Assembly: GCF_023028105.1 (NCBI RefSeq)
Contig: NZ_CP095491.1
Coordinates: forward strand, 2,294,001-2,358,000
From: Halosolutus gelatinilyticus
GTDB taxonomy: Archaea; Halobacteriota; Halobacteria; Halobacteriales; Natrialbaceae
DNA: 64,000 nucleotides
Direction of reading: 5' to 3'
Below are positions 46,322 to 55,762 of the stretch, in pieces. The notes below the pieces were generated by a model that was not told the DNA's origin, searched no databases, and was given only the letters and a program-made list of their open reading frames with translations. Position 1 is the first letter of the stretch. Every line of letters starts with the position of its first letter. The translations under genes were made by a program, and so were the position numbers.

Positions 46322-47233
46322 CTACGATTCCGCCACGACCGGCAACTCGATCGTGACAACCGTTCCCTCGGGATCGTTGTCTTCGACCTCGATCGAGCCG
46401 CCGTACCACCGGACGAACGTCCGAACCAGATGGAGTCCTAATCCGGACCCGGCGCTGTGCTCGCCTTTGACCCCGCGCTCGAAGATTTCGTCCCGCATCG
46501 ACGCGGGGATTCCAGGGCCGTTATCGGAGACGTGAACGCAAACCCGATCACCGACGGCGTCGACGGAGACGTCGACCTGCGGCGTCTCCTTGTCGTTGTG
46601 CAGGACGGGGTTTCGAAGGACGTTACTGAACGCGGAGGAGAGCGCCCTATCACGACGACATCGACGTCCGGAACGTCTCGGAGCGCGAACTCTGCTTCCG
46701 GGAACGCCTCTCTCGCCTTTCGGACCTCGTCGCCGAGCGTGTCCGCGAGGGAGATCGATCGGTTCCACTCCTCGGTGGGCGTTTCAAGCGGCTCCGAGTT
46801 CGGTCGCGATCTGGGTGAGATCGGCGATGTGCCTGACGGACTGATCGATGCGGTCGAGAAATGGAGCCGTCTCGGTTTCGAACGGCGTCTCGTCGAGAAC
46901 TTCGGCCCACCCGAGCGCGACCATCGTGTCGTTGCGGATGTCGTGGCGCAGCATCTCGTTTAGCGTCTCGAGTTGCTCGTTGTGCCGTTCCATGAGCCGG
47001 TCGTACTGCACCTGCTTGGTGACGTCCTGGATGACCACGTGGCGGCCGTACTCGACGCCCTGGACGTCGGCGAGCGGTGACGTCGACACGCGGTAGATCC
47101 GATCGTCGATCCGCAGCTCCGGCCGCCGCTCTCCCGTGATGATCGCGTCGACCCGTTCGGCCGCCACGGGATCGATGCGAGCGCGTTCGATCGGTCGATC
47201 GGCTGACAAACGTCGGACGCCCCGTGGTCTTTA
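46322..47233 (-). pseudogene. decayed sensor histidine kinase
   Basis: Three pieces of one kinase lie in order but in two frames. Residues after a TAA near 47235 begin in the middle of a PAS-like domain (RIYRVSTSPLADVQGVEYG), pass the phosphoacceptor box MLRHDIRND and stop at a TGA at 46784. The continuation (LETPTEEWNRSISLADTLG) is in another frame (about 46640-46790), and the ATPase domain (NVLRNPVLHNDKE, DNGPGIPASM, SGLGLHLVRTFV) returns to the first frame to 46322. The N-terminal half of the kinase is missing. Possible sequencing errors cannot be excluded, but the missing 5' end supports decay. Confidence 0.7.
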
Positions 47234-47259
47234 ATAGCAACTAGTAAGTACGGGATAGC

Positions 47260-47505
47260 ATGAGCGATATACTCGCTGAAAATCTCTCGGGGAAGTCCGT
47301 CATGGGATCCGACGGCACCGAGTTGGGACTGCTCTACAACATCACGATGGACCTCAAATCGGGGACGCTCCGAAATCTCGTCGTCAACCCGGACGAAGAA
47401 GTGTCCCCCCGGAACGTCGACTTCGAACTCGACGATACCGGCCGCTTCCTGGTCCCCGTCAGCCGCGTGCAAGCGGTGAAAGACTACATCGTCGTCCAGC
47501 GCTAA
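47260..47505 (+). CDS. PRC-barrel domain protein
   Basis: 81 aa, a single PRC-barrel: MGSDGTELGLLYNITMDLKSGTLRNLVV and VSRVQAVKDYIVVQ. Small PRC-barrel proteins are found widely in archaea; known ones include the CdpB cell-division proteins and RimM-like ribosome factors. The gene ends 4 bp ahead of nob1, so the two form one transcript. It likely has a role in RNA or ribosome processing or in division; the context favours the former. Confidence 0.8.
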   Translation: MSDILAENLSGKSVMGSDGTELGLLYNITMDLKSGTLRNLVVNPDEEVSPRNVDFELDDTGRFLVPVSRVQAVKDYIVVQR

Positions 47506-47509
47506 CGGT

Positions 47510-47968
47510 ATGTACGTTCTCGATTCCTCGGCTTTTATTCACGACTTCCACACGACAGCGCAGACTGCAACCATCCCGCTCGTTCGCGACGAACTCGAGG
47601 ACGAGAGCGCCTATCGCTACGACGCGATGGAGGGCTCGGGAATGCACATCCACATTCCCAACGAGGACACGACCGAGAAGGTGCGGCGCGCGGCGCGGGA
47701 GTCCGGCGACCTCGAGGTCCTCTCCGAGACGGACGTTCGACTCGTCGCCGCGAGTTTCGAACTCGACGGGACGCTCGTCACGGACGACTACGCGATGCAG
47801 AACGTCGCCGAGAAACTCAACGTCGACGTCGAAGTGATCGCGCGCGACGGCATCGAGGAACAGCGCCACTGGCACTGGCAGTGTCAGGGCTGCGGCCGCG
47901 AGTTCGACGACCAGAAGGACCGGTGTCCGATCTGTGGCTCCCCGTTGGCTCGCAAGAACCCCTCGTAG
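47510..47968 (+). CDS. nob1: rRNA maturation endonuclease Nob1
   Basis: 152 aa. PIN domain with the acidic residue in VLDSSAFIHDF and SETDVRLVAASFELDGTLVTDDYAM, then a zinc ribbon with C-x2-C pairs in WQCQGCGREF and RCPICGSP. Nob1 cleaves the 3' end of 16S rRNA precursor. Located next to the PRC-barrel gene and aIF5B, a translation neighbourhood. Ends with basic residues, LARKNPS. Confidence 0.9.
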   Translation: MYVLDSSAFIHDFHTTAQTATIPLVRDELEDESAYRYDAMEGSGMHIHIPNEDTTEKVRRAARESGDLEVLSETDVRLVAASFELDGTLVTDDYAMQNVAEKLNVDVEVIARDGIEEQRHWHWQCQGCGREFDDQKDRCPICGSPLARKNPS

Positions 47969-48028
47969 GAGACGACCGATCCGAGGTACCGTTCGAGAGT
48001 CGGGTGACGAAGAGCGGCGGTCCCGCTT

Positions 48029-49153
48029 TCAGGCGTAGGTGACATACATGTTCGCGAAGAGGATCGCGTCGTACAGCCCGTGGACGAGCGCCGGAACCAG
48101 CAGGTTCTCGGTCCGTTCGTAGAGCGTTCCGAGGACGATCGAGAGGCTGAAGATCACGGTCAAGCTGGCGATGATCTGGCCGGGGCCGGCGGTTCCGTAT
48201 GCGAGGACGTGAACGACGGCGAAGATCACGCTCCCGACCACGACGGCGCCGTAGCGGGAGAAGGTCTCGTACAGTGATTTCTGGATGACGTTCCGGTAGA
48301 GTAGTTCCTCGAACGGGCCGATGATTAGGATCGCGGCCGGGATCAACACCAGCATGATTGTGGGGTTTTCCTGGGCCTGCTGGGCGGTCCCGTGTTCGGC
48401 GCTCTCGACGCCGGCCGACTGGAAGACGAGCGAGATCGATATGAGCGCGCCGAACAGGACGAGCAGCCCGCCGATCGTCCAGAGGAGGTCCCGGAGCGTC
48501 GGCACCTCGAGATCGATGTACGAGCGACCGTAGTCGTACGCCGCGAAGTAGCCGATCGCGACGGCGCCCGTCCCGAGGGCCATGCCGATCTGGCTGATCG
48601 CGATCAACTGAACCTGCGTCAGGGACGACCCCACGACCGACAGCACCGGGAGCGCGAGCAGAATCGTGACGATCTGCGCGGCGAACAGGCCGGCGAGACC
48701 GACGAGCAGCAGCGTCGTCGTGTGAACCCCGCGTTCTTTGAGTCCCGGACCGCCGATGCCGAAGAAGTCCGCGACACCGATTCCGGTCGCGATCCCTGCG
48801 GTGACGAACGCCGCGAACAACAGCGGTATCGACCACTCAACCCCCGGGAGCGCCGCCGGCACCGAGACGCCCCGGTTCAGGGCGTAGCCGGAGAGCAGGA
48901 CGACCGCGAGGCTGGAGCCCGTGGCGATCGGGCCGGCGATCCGTCGATCGATCCGTCCGTGGCGACTGCCGAGAAAGGCGACGACGGCGACGATCGCGAA
49001 TGCGGCCCCGCTCCAGACGACTGGATCGTCAACCCCGCGACGGACGGGGACCAGCATCGCGGCGGCGGTGAGGGCGGAGAGGCCGATCCCGACGGCGGGC
49101 GCGGCCCTGGAAGCGTACGGGCCGGTATCGTCGACCCGCGCAGTCTCGGTCAT
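48029..49153 (-). CDS. CPBP-family intramembrane metalloprotease
   Basis: 374 aa from ATG 49153 (MTETARVDD). About eight membrane helices. The CPBP (Rce1/abortive infection) core is near the C-terminus: EELLYRNVIQ (EExxxR), a His in FAVVHVLAYG, and HGLYDAILF (HxxxD/N). These glutamates and histidines coordinate the catalytic metal. Acts in the membrane on prenylated or otherwise unknown proteins. Convergent with nob1. Confidence 0.8.
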   Translation of the reverse strand: MTETARVDDTGPYASRAAPAVGIGLSALTAAAMLVPVRRGVDDPVVWSGAAFAIVAVVAFLGSRHGRIDRRIAGPIATGSSLAVVLLSGYALNRGVSVPAALPGVEWSIPLLFAAFVTAGIATGIGVADFFGIGGPGLKERGVHTTTLLLVGLAGLFAAQIVTILLALPVLSVVGSSLTQVQLIAISQIGMALGTGAVAIGYFAAYDYGRSYIDLEVPTLRDLLWTIGGLLVLFGALISISLVFQSAGVESAEHGTAQQAQENPTIMLVLIPAAILIIGPFEELLYRNVIQKSLYETFSRYGAVVVGSVIFAVVHVLAYGTAGPGQIIASLTVIFSLSIVLGTLYERTENLLVPALVHGLYDAILFANMYVTYA

Positions 49154-49309
49154 GTAGCCTGTTTTTTCGCGGACCCTCATAGGGCCACCGCAACCGGCCC
49201 GTGTCTCCGTCGTTCCGTCGCTCCTGTCCGGCGATCGAACCGATCGACCGACCGTCGACCGGCGGCGCCCCGATCGACGCCGCGCGGCGTCCAGGTCCGA
49301 CGCTGCTCG

Positions 49310-49537
49310 TCACTCGGTCAGCGGAAGCACGACGCCGAAGCCGAAGACGGCGACGAAGGCGACGGCGATCCCGATCGCCATCATGTCGACGGCGAGCGTG
49401 AGTTCCCACTCGGGAAGGGTGCCAAACACGCGCGATCCGAGTCCCGCGACCACGGCGCCGAGAGCGAACGTCACGAATCCCGCGAGTAGCCCGCGTTTCG
49501 TCCACCGACCGTAGTCGATTCCCATGTTGTGTCCCAT
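49310..49537 (-). CDS. small membrane protein, DUF7860 type
   Basis: 75 aa: MGIDYGRWTKRGLLAG, helix 1 about 16-36, the phrase GTLPEWELTLAVDMM and helix 2 about 52-72. I recall the pattern MGIDYxRWTKxG as DUF7860. ATG 49537 and 49525 are both possible; the upstream one was chosen. It should sit in the cytoplasmic membrane. No function is known. Confidence 0.6.
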   Translation of the reverse strand: MGHNMGIDYGRWTKRGLLAGFVTFALGAVVAGLGSRVFGTLPEWELTLAVDMMAIGIAVAFVAVFGFGVVLPLTE

Positions 49538-49707
49538 AGCCGAATCGTCACCGCGGTTCAGTATGGACTTTTTGATCGCCGGCGTCGCGTCCGTTCGTGC
49601 GGGCCGGTCACACGACGGCGGCGCGATCGGTCGCCCGTCCGTGACGGCGCGAACGGCCATAGCGGTGCGATCGATCGGCCATGGCGGTGCGGTCGATCGG
49701 CGGGCGG

Positions 49708-51003
49708 TCAGCGCTCGATTCGAAGCGCCGTCTTGTCGGCGACCGCCTCGGCTTCCTCGAACCGACCCCCGCCGAGCAGTCCCCGGGTCGCCTTCTTCGC
49801 CCACTCGACCGCCGGCTGTTCGAACGTGTTTACGCCGTACAGTTCGCCCGCGAGGACGCAGGCGGCCTCCATCCCGTACAGCAGGCCGCCGAGTTCGTAC
49901 TCGTCGACCCGATCGATCTCGACGCGGACGTTCGGTCGGCCGGCGGCCGCGAGGCTCGCTTCCGTTGCCTCGAACTCCGCGGTGAGCAGGTCGCCGAGCG
50001 TCGAGTCGCCCAGGTACGCGAGGTCCTCGACCTCGGTTTCGGGGATCGATCGATCCGCGGTCTCTCGGGGCCTGACGAACGTGACGACCTTGTCGCGCGG
50101 ACCGGCGCGGTAGAGTTGCAGCTGGGAGTGCTGGTCCGTCACGCCGAGTGCGCGCAGCGGCGTCTGCCCGAGGTCGTCCTTGCCGAGGCTCTCCGCCCAC
50201 AGTTGCGCGAACCACTCCGAGTAGGTCTCGAGCGACTCCGCGTAGGGGACCATCGCGTTCATCGCGGCGCCGCGGACGTCCAGTGCGTAGGTCGTCGCGC
50301 CGTAGGCGTAGGCCGGGCACTCGAACAGGGAGCCGGTGAGGGTCTCGGCCTCGGCGGCCGCTCCCGCCAGCAGCGCGTCGAGATCGTGGTCGCACGTGGC
50401 CGCGGCGACCATCCCGACCGCGGAGAGCGCCGAGAACCGGCCCGGGACGCCGTCCGGGACCTTCAGTGAGGGCAGGTCGTGCCGATCGGCGAGGTCGCGA
50501 AGCGGTCCCGACTCGCCGGTCGTCACGATCGTTCGCTCGGTCCAGTCGACGCCGGCCGACTCGAACGCCTCGCGGACGACGAGGAAGTTCGCCAGCGTCT
50601 CCGCCGTCGTCCCCGATCGGGAGACCACGTTGATTGCCGTCGCGTCGAGGGGGAGCCGATCGAGGTGGGCCGCGACCCACTCGGGGTCGACGTTGTCGAG
50701 GAAGACGGTCTCGGTGTCGCTTTCGAGGGCGTCGACGATCGTCGCCGCCCCCAGCGAACTGCCGCCGATGCCGATCGTGAGCAGCGCCCCGGCGTCGGCG
50801 ACGGGATCGACCGCCGCGCGGATCTCGTCTGGGTCGGTCCGCTCGGGAAGGTTGAGCGCCTCGTAGCCGTGCTCGGCGTTCGCCCGGCCGGTCTCGATGC
50901 GTTCGTGGGCGTCCGCGACCTGCTCGTCCAACCGATCGAGCGCCTCGCGCGAGACGCCCGGGGAGGCGACCGACGCGAGCGCGTTTCCGATGTCGACGTC
51001 CAT
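49708..51003 (-). CDS. pgi: glucose-6-phosphate isomerase
   Basis: 431 aa from ATG 51003 (MDVDIGNALAS). SIS-fold isomerase with LTIGIGGSSLGAATIVDAL, INVVSRSGTTAETLANFLV, and the end block LYGVNTFEQPAVEWAKKA that includes the catalytic Lys/Glu region. Interconverts glucose-6- and fructose-6-phosphate. Length and motifs match the short archaeal/bacterial Pgi. Own promoter upstream of 51003, divergent from the MOSC gene. Confidence 0.9.
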   Translation of the reverse strand: MDVDIGNALASVASPGVSREALDRLDEQVADAHERIETGRANAEHGYEALNLPERTDPDEIRAAVDPVADAGALLTIGIGGSSLGAATIVDALESDTETVFLDNVDPEWVAAHLDRLPLDATAINVVSRSGTTAETLANFLVVREAFESAGVDWTERTIVTTGESGPLRDLADRHDLPSLKVPDGVPGRFSALSAVGMVAAATCDHDLDALLAGAAAEAETLTGSLFECPAYAYGATTYALDVRGAAMNAMVPYAESLETYSEWFAQLWAESLGKDDLGQTPLRALGVTDQHSQLQLYRAGPRDKVVTFVRPRETADRSIPETEVEDLAYLGDSTLGDLLTAEFEATEASLAAAGRPNVRVEIDRVDEYELGGLLYGMEAACVLAGELYGVNTFEQPAVEWAKKATRGLLGGGRFEEAEAVADKTALRIER

Positions 51004-51119
51004 ATCCGTGGAGGCGATAGCCGGGTGTAAAGGCGTTCCGTCACGCGCCGGCGACGGCGGCGGAATCGGCCGCCGCGTCGGAGGTAAAGGGTTTTGTCTC
51101 GACGGACGCACGGGTTTGC

Positions 51120-51593
51120 ATGGATCCGCGAGGAACCGTCGAAGAGATTTACGTCGCGCCGGATTCCGGCGAACCGATGCGGACGGTCGACTCCGTCGAG
51201 GCGGTCGACGGCCGCGGGCTCCGCGGCGATCGGTACTTCCGCGAGCGGGGGCTGTACGATCGGCGCGACAACCTTCAGGATGGAACCGACGTCACGCTGA
51301 TCGAACGGGAGGCGCTCGACGCGGCGAAGCGCGACGACGGGACGGAGCTTCGACCCCGCGAAACGCGACGCAACATCCTGACGCGGGACGTACCGCTGAA
51401 CCACCTCGTCGACCGCGAGTTCCGGGTCGGCGGGGCGACGCTCGTCGGGGTGCGGCTCTGCGAACCCTGCAGCTACATGCAGTCGCTCGCGGAGACAGAG
51501 GGCGCCGTCGCCGCGCTGGTCCACCGCGGCGGTCTGAACGCGAACGTCGTCGAGACGGGGACGATCGCGGCGGGCGATGCGATCGAGTACTGA
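51120..51593 (+). CDS. MOSC-domain protein
   Basis: 157 aa, a single MOSC domain: EEIYVAPDSGEPM, GLRGDRYF, GTDVTLIEREALDAA, RRNILTRDVPLNHLVDREFRVGGATLVG and the cysteine in LCEPCSYMQ. The MOSC cysteine coordinates molybdenum cofactor in related proteins. Substrate unknown. Leaderless-type start after an AAGGGTTTT promoter-like stretch. Confidence 0.85.
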   Translation: MDPRGTVEEIYVAPDSGEPMRTVDSVEAVDGRGLRGDRYFRERGLYDRRDNLQDGTDVTLIEREALDAAKRDDGTELRPRETRRNILTRDVPLNHLVDREFRVGGATLVGVRLCEPCSYMQSLAETEGAVAALVHRGGLNANVVETGTIAAGDAIEY

Positions 51594-51662
51594 GCGTCGA
51601 TTCCGGGCCACCATTATAATCCGCGTCCAACCGCTATTGTGCCCCTTCTGGCCGACTCGACT

Positions 51663-51962
51663 ATGGAGTGTGCGTTCTGTTCCGCGCCGGTACAGTTCAA
51701 CCAGGAAAAGGTGGCACACCAGATCTGCGACCTCTCGGAGCCGGAGACCAAGCGGTGGCTCTGTCGCGACTGCGCCGAGATACGGGACGAGGGGTACAAG
51801 ACCGAGGGCCTCACCGACGCGCGGGGCGGGCGCGTCGACTGTGACGAGGAGGCGGACTACGGCGTCGCGATCGTGAAGAAGACCCCTCGCGGCGACGTCG
51901 AAACCGACGGTACCGTCTTCGACGTCCTCTGCGAGTCCCACTTCGAGGAACGGGCCGGGTGA
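51663..51962 (+). CDS. small zinc-ribbon protein
   Basis: 99 aa from ATG 51663 (MECAFCSAPV). Two cysteine pairs, CAFC near residue 3 and CRDC near residue 37, suggest one zinc site. The rest is acidic with a C-terminal Cys/His (LCESHFEE) that might make a second site. It follows the MOSC gene by 69 bp in the same orientation. Function unknown. Confidence 0.65.
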   Translation: MECAFCSAPVQFNQEKVAHQICDLSEPETKRWLCRDCAEIRDEGYKTEGLTDARGGRVDCDEEADYGVAIVKKTPRGDVETDGTVFDVLCESHFEERAG

Positions 51963-52043
51963 GCGGTCGACGGAACGAGGGCCGCCGGCCGAACGAGGAG
52001 CGAACTCGAAACCCGGAAAACGGGCCGCCTCCTATCGCCGTTC

Positions 52044-52523
52044 ATGACCGAAAAGACGGGCACGTTCGTCGTCACCCACGCTGAGAGCGAGTCGGCCGTC
52101 GTCCGCGACGTCGACACCGCACAGGTTCACACGCTCGCGTCCAACCCCGGCCTCGACGTCCACGACGTCCTCGAAGGGACCGTCGCACCCGACCCACCGC
52201 TGGAGGTGACGTGGCAAGTGGTCGACGTCGACGATCGGCGATCGATCGACCTGGTCGACAGCGACCTCGAGCCGACGGCCCGGGAGAAAGAGCTCGCGGC
52301 CGACGCCGACGTCGGCGACCTCGTCACGCGGGAGCGGGCGGGCACCGGCGAGATACACGTCCTTCGCCTCCCCGAGGACGAGACCGAGGTCGAATCGGCG
52401 GCCCGGGACGTCCTCGACGACGACGAGACGATCGCGCGCGCGGCGCGACTCCAGGCGGTCCGCGTTGAAGTGCGCCGCTCGGCCGACGACGGCGTGGTGA
52501 GCGTCCGGTACCTGCCGGACTGA
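52044..52523 (+). CDS. conserved haloarchaeal protein, DUF5812 type
   Basis: 159 aa, acidic and soluble. Begins MTEKTGTFVVTHAESESAVVRDVDTAQVHTL and contains a beta-barrel-like segment DVLEGTVAPDPPLEVTWQVVDVDDR; ends RVEVRRSADDGVVSVRYLPD. I recall this as DUF5812. It has no catalytic motif. Same orientation as its neighbours upstream, but with an 81-bp gap, so it may be separately transcribed. Confidence 0.65.
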   Translation: MTEKTGTFVVTHAESESAVVRDVDTAQVHTLASNPGLDVHDVLEGTVAPDPPLEVTWQVVDVDDRRSIDLVDSDLEPTAREKELAADADVGDLVTRERAGTGEIHVLRLPEDETEVESAARDVLDDDETIARAARLQAVRVEVRRSADDGVVSVRYLPD

Positions 52524-52573
52524 GCGGCCGATCGGACCGTCTCTATCGGGGCACGGATACCGATCTGCGATCG

Positions 52574-52912
52574 TCAGGCCCGGTTCGGGCCGCCCTTGCT
52601 CTGGACGCGCCAGCTTCCCTGAATATCGCACGCCTCCCGTACGTCGTAGGTAATTTCGGTAGTCTCGTCGATACGGTTTCCGCCGTCGACCCGCTCCACG
52701 CGCAGTGGGACGTCTAACGTGTTGCCGCAGCAGCCGACGCCGACGAACTCCTCCCAGACGTCGCCCTCTCGGGCGCGCTCGCGCGTCTTCCGGAGGAACG
52801 CCCGGAACGACGGTTTCTCGACCTGGAACCGACCCCAGTCGGAGAGGTCGGCCGGGTACGAGACCACGACCCGATCGGCGACCGCGCGTGCGCGATCGAT
52901 GTCCTGTGTCAT
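52574..52912 (-). CDS. conserved small protein with a Cys-Cys motif
   Basis: 112 aa from ATG 52912 (MTQDIDRARA). Alpha/beta with the phrase VGVGCCGNTLDVPLRVERVDGG near the middle and CDIQGSWRVQSKGG at the end. The paired cysteines and a third near the C-terminus could bind metal. I do not recognise a family name. Divergent from secF with a 114-bp spacer. Confidence 0.6.
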   Translation of the reverse strand: MTQDIDRARAVADRVVVSYPADLSDWGRFQVEKPSFRAFLRKTRERAREGDVWEEFVGVGCCGNTLDVPLRVERVDGGNRIDETTEITYDVREACDIQGSWRVQSKGGPNRA

Positions 52913-53026
52913 ACCTGCACGCACGCGTTCGATCGGTATCAGGGCGTCGCTGGAATCGATCGAAACCGCGGATATGCTGGCGAAATTGGGAAAGCTTACA
53001 CGGGCCGACCGTCAGTATCCGAGTAT

Positions 53027-53920
53027 ATGGGGTATTTCGACGTACCGGAGATCGATTACACCCGGTACACCGACCGTCAGCTCGCGACGGTTCCGCTCGC
53101 GGTTCTCGCGGTCGCACTGCTCGTCCTCGGCGGTACCTTTCTGCTGACCGGCACGCCGGTGCCGCTCGGGATGGACTTCGCCGGCGGCGCGGAGCTAACC
53201 GTGCAGACGACGACGCCGGAAAGCGAGATTCCCGCGGCGTTCGACGTCGAACCGGAGTCGGTTCAGGCGGTACAGGCGCCGGGTGCGGAGAACCAGTACA
53301 TCGTACGGTTTGCGGACGTCGATCAGGCGGCCATGCAGGACCTGACGAGCCAGGCCGAAGCCGAACTCGAACAGGACGGCGATGCGGCGATCGTCCAGTC
53401 CGAGTCGGTCACGTCCGCGAGCTTCGGCCAGCAGACCCAACAGACCGCGCTGCTGGGGATCGGCGTCGCGTTCCTCGGGATGAGCGCGATCACGTTCCTG
53501 CTGTTTCGGACGTTCGTCCCGTCGATCGCGATCATCGCCTCGGCGTTCTCGGACATCGTGATCTCGCTTGCGTTCATGGCCATCGTCGGGATTTCGCTGT
53601 CGCTCGGGACGGTCGCGGCCCTGTTGATGCTGATCGGCTACTCGGTCGACTCCGACATCCTGTTGAACAACCACATCTTACGGCGGACCGGTGACTTCTA
53701 CGAGAGCACGCACCACGCGATCCGGACCGGCGTGACGATGACGCTGACGTCGATGGCGGCGATGCTCGTGATGGGCGTCGTCGCGTGGCTGTTCGGCGTC
53801 GAACTGCTCGCCTCGATCGGGATCATCCTCTTCGTCGGGCTGGCAGCCGACCTGATGAACACGTACCTGCTGAACCTGAGCCTGCTTCGCTGGTACAAGT
53901 TCGGGGGGGTGCGATCGTGA
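53027..53920 (+). CDS. secF: protein-export membrane protein SecF
   Basis: 297 aa. Six helices. SecF signature MDFAGGAELTVQT after the first helix, extracytoplasmic domain at about 55-135, then GYSVDSDILLNNHILRRTGDF and a helix-rich end. Uses proton motive force to aid protein export with SecD. The GTGA overlap at its stop joins it to secD. In archaea the pair lacks SecA, so its energy use is not well understood. Confidence 0.9.
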   Translation: MGYFDVPEIDYTRYTDRQLATVPLAVLAVALLVLGGTFLLTGTPVPLGMDFAGGAELTVQTTTPESEIPAAFDVEPESVQAVQAPGAENQYIVRFADVDQAAMQDLTSQAEAELEQDGDAAIVQSESVTSASFGQQTQQTALLGIGVAFLGMSAITFLLFRTFVPSIAIIASAFSDIVISLAFMAIVGISLSLGTVAALLMLIGYSVDSDILLNNHILRRTGDFYESTHHAIRTGVTMTLTSMAAMLVMGVVAWLFGVELLASIGIILFVGLAADLMNTYLLNLSLLRWYKFGGVRS

Positions 53921-55533
53921 CGGGCCCGATCGCGGCGATCAAGGCCCACTGGCGGGTTGGACTGCTCGTCCTCTTCGTCCTCGCGGCGCTCGTCGCGCTG
54001 TTCGTCCCCGGCGGCATCATGGCCGACGACAGCCTCGTCGAGGCCAACGAGAGCGGCCCGACGAACCTCCAGTACGGGCTCGGACTCGACGGCGGGACGC
54101 GGATCAGCGCCCCGCCAGTTGGGATGACCGCCGAAGACATTGACATCGAACCGGGCGAGCAACAGAACGTCGAGAACACGCTCGTCAAGGAACTCGGAAT
54201 CGACTCGGCCGACGCGCGCGTCACGTACAGCGAACGCGACGACGCGTTCCACGCCGAGGTGTTCACCGACGAGGTCAACGAGAGCGAGTTCGCGGCCGCC
54301 TTGAACGGGGCGGGCGTCGAGTACTCGGAGGATGACATCAGACGCGGCGTCACCCAACAGACCCGCGACGAGATCATTCAGACGATCGAGTTGAAGATCA
54401 ACGAGGCCGGCCTCTCCGGCGGGAACGTCTACCAGGAGGCGACGGTCGGCGGCGAGTACTACATCGTCACCGAAGTCCCGAACATGGGCCCCGGCGAACT
54501 CCGAACGCTGCTCCAGGAGCGCGGCATCGTCGAGATCGTGGCCTACCACCCCGGCGGCGAGAACGGCACGCAGGTCAACACGACCGTCCTCGAACGGGAC
54601 GACCTCGACAATATCGGCGCCCCCTCGTACGACGACCAGCGCGACCTACACTACGTCTCGGTAACGGTGTCGGACGCCGACCAGAACGGGGAGAGCCCCG
54701 CCGAGCGCTACCAGCGCCAGATGAACGAGTTCGGCTTCACCGGCGAAGGGGTCGAGCGGTGCAACCTCCACGATCGGGCCGCCGGCGAGTTCAACTACAA
54801 CCAGGACCAACAGCAGTGGTGTCTGGTCACCGAGGTCGACGGCGAACCGGTCGACGCCCACAGCATGGGGTCGGACCTCGCCCAGAGCATGGCCAGCGGC
54901 ACGTGGGAGAACGATCCGATCGTGCGGATGATCGTCCCCTCCCAGCAGGACGCCCAGTCGCTCGCGGTCAACCTCCAGGCCGGCGCCCTGCGCGCGCCGC
55001 TGGACTTCGATCGCGAGCAGACGTACATGGTGTCCCCCACGCTGGCGGAGAACTTCAAGACGTACTCGCTGCTGATCGGCGTCCTGTCCGTGCTGAGCGT
55101 CAGCGGGATGGTCTACCTGCGGTACAGGGATCAGCGGGTCGCGCTGCCGATGATCGTCACCGCGCTGGCGGAGGTGGTCATCCTGCTCGGCTTCGCCGCG
55201 CTGATACGCATGCCGCTGGACCTCTCCCACGTCGCCGGGTTCATCGCCGTCGTCGGGACGGGGGTGGACGACCTCATCATCATCGCCGACGAGGTGATGG
55301 ACCAGGGCGACGTCAGTTCGCGGCGGGTCTTCGAATCGCGGTTCCGCAAGGCGTTCTGGGTCATCGGCGCCGCCGCGGCGACGACGATCATCGCCATGTC
55401 GCCGCTGGCCGTCTTGAGCCTCGGCGACCTCCGCGGGTTCGCCATCATCACGATCCTCGGCGTCCTGATCGGGGTGCTCGTCACCCGGCCCGCCTACGGC
55501 GACATCCTCGAGCACCTGCTGACCGACCGCTAA
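53917..55533 (+). CDS. secD: protein-export membrane protein SecD
   Basis: 538 aa with GTG start at 53917 inside the SecF stop (GTGA). First helix, then LDGGTRI (SecD D1 box-like), a long extracytoplasmic domain with an ordinary halophilic acidic content (ENGTQVNTTVLERDD), and five C-terminal helices with TGVDDLIIIADEVMDQGD. Works with SecF during translocation. Translationally coupled. Confidence 0.9.
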   Translation: MTGPIAAIKAHWRVGLLVLFVLAALVALFVPGGIMADDSLVEANESGPTNLQYGLGLDGGTRISAPPVGMTAEDIDIEPGEQQNVENTLVKELGIDSADARVTYSERDDAFHAEVFTDEVNESEFAAALNGAGVEYSEDDIRRGVTQQTRDEIIQTIELKINEAGLSGGNVYQEATVGGEYYIVTEVPNMGPGELRTLLQERGIVEIVAYHPGGENGTQVNTTVLERDDLDNIGAPSYDDQRDLHYVSVTVSDADQNGESPAERYQRQMNEFGFTGEGVERCNLHDRAAGEFNYNQDQQQWCLVTEVDGEPVDAHSMGSDLAQSMASGTWENDPIVRMIVPSQQDAQSLAVNLQAGALRAPLDFDREQTYMVSPTLAENFKTYSLLIGVLSVLSVSGMVYLRYRDQRVALPMIVTALAEVVILLGFAALIRMPLDLSHVAGFIAVVGTGVDDLIIIADEVMDQGDVSSRRVFESRFRKAFWVIGAAAATTIIAMSPLAVLSLGDLRGFAIITILGVLIGVLVTRPAYGDILEHLLTDR

Positions 55534-55762
55534 CTCGAATCCGCGCGGTTTCCACGCCTTTCAGCCCGCGGAATGCACCGGTCGTCATCGCCGATCCCGA
55601 TCGTCCGTCAATCCGACAATTCATACGACGGTTATCTATTGGAATTATGTGGTGGGATTGAGCAGTAAAATACGGTTTCCAGCCGTTAAACTGCCGTATT
55701 GCGCGCATTCGGAACGGTGATACCGACGGGTAGTTAGCCGCTCGCCACGAAGGGACGATAAG

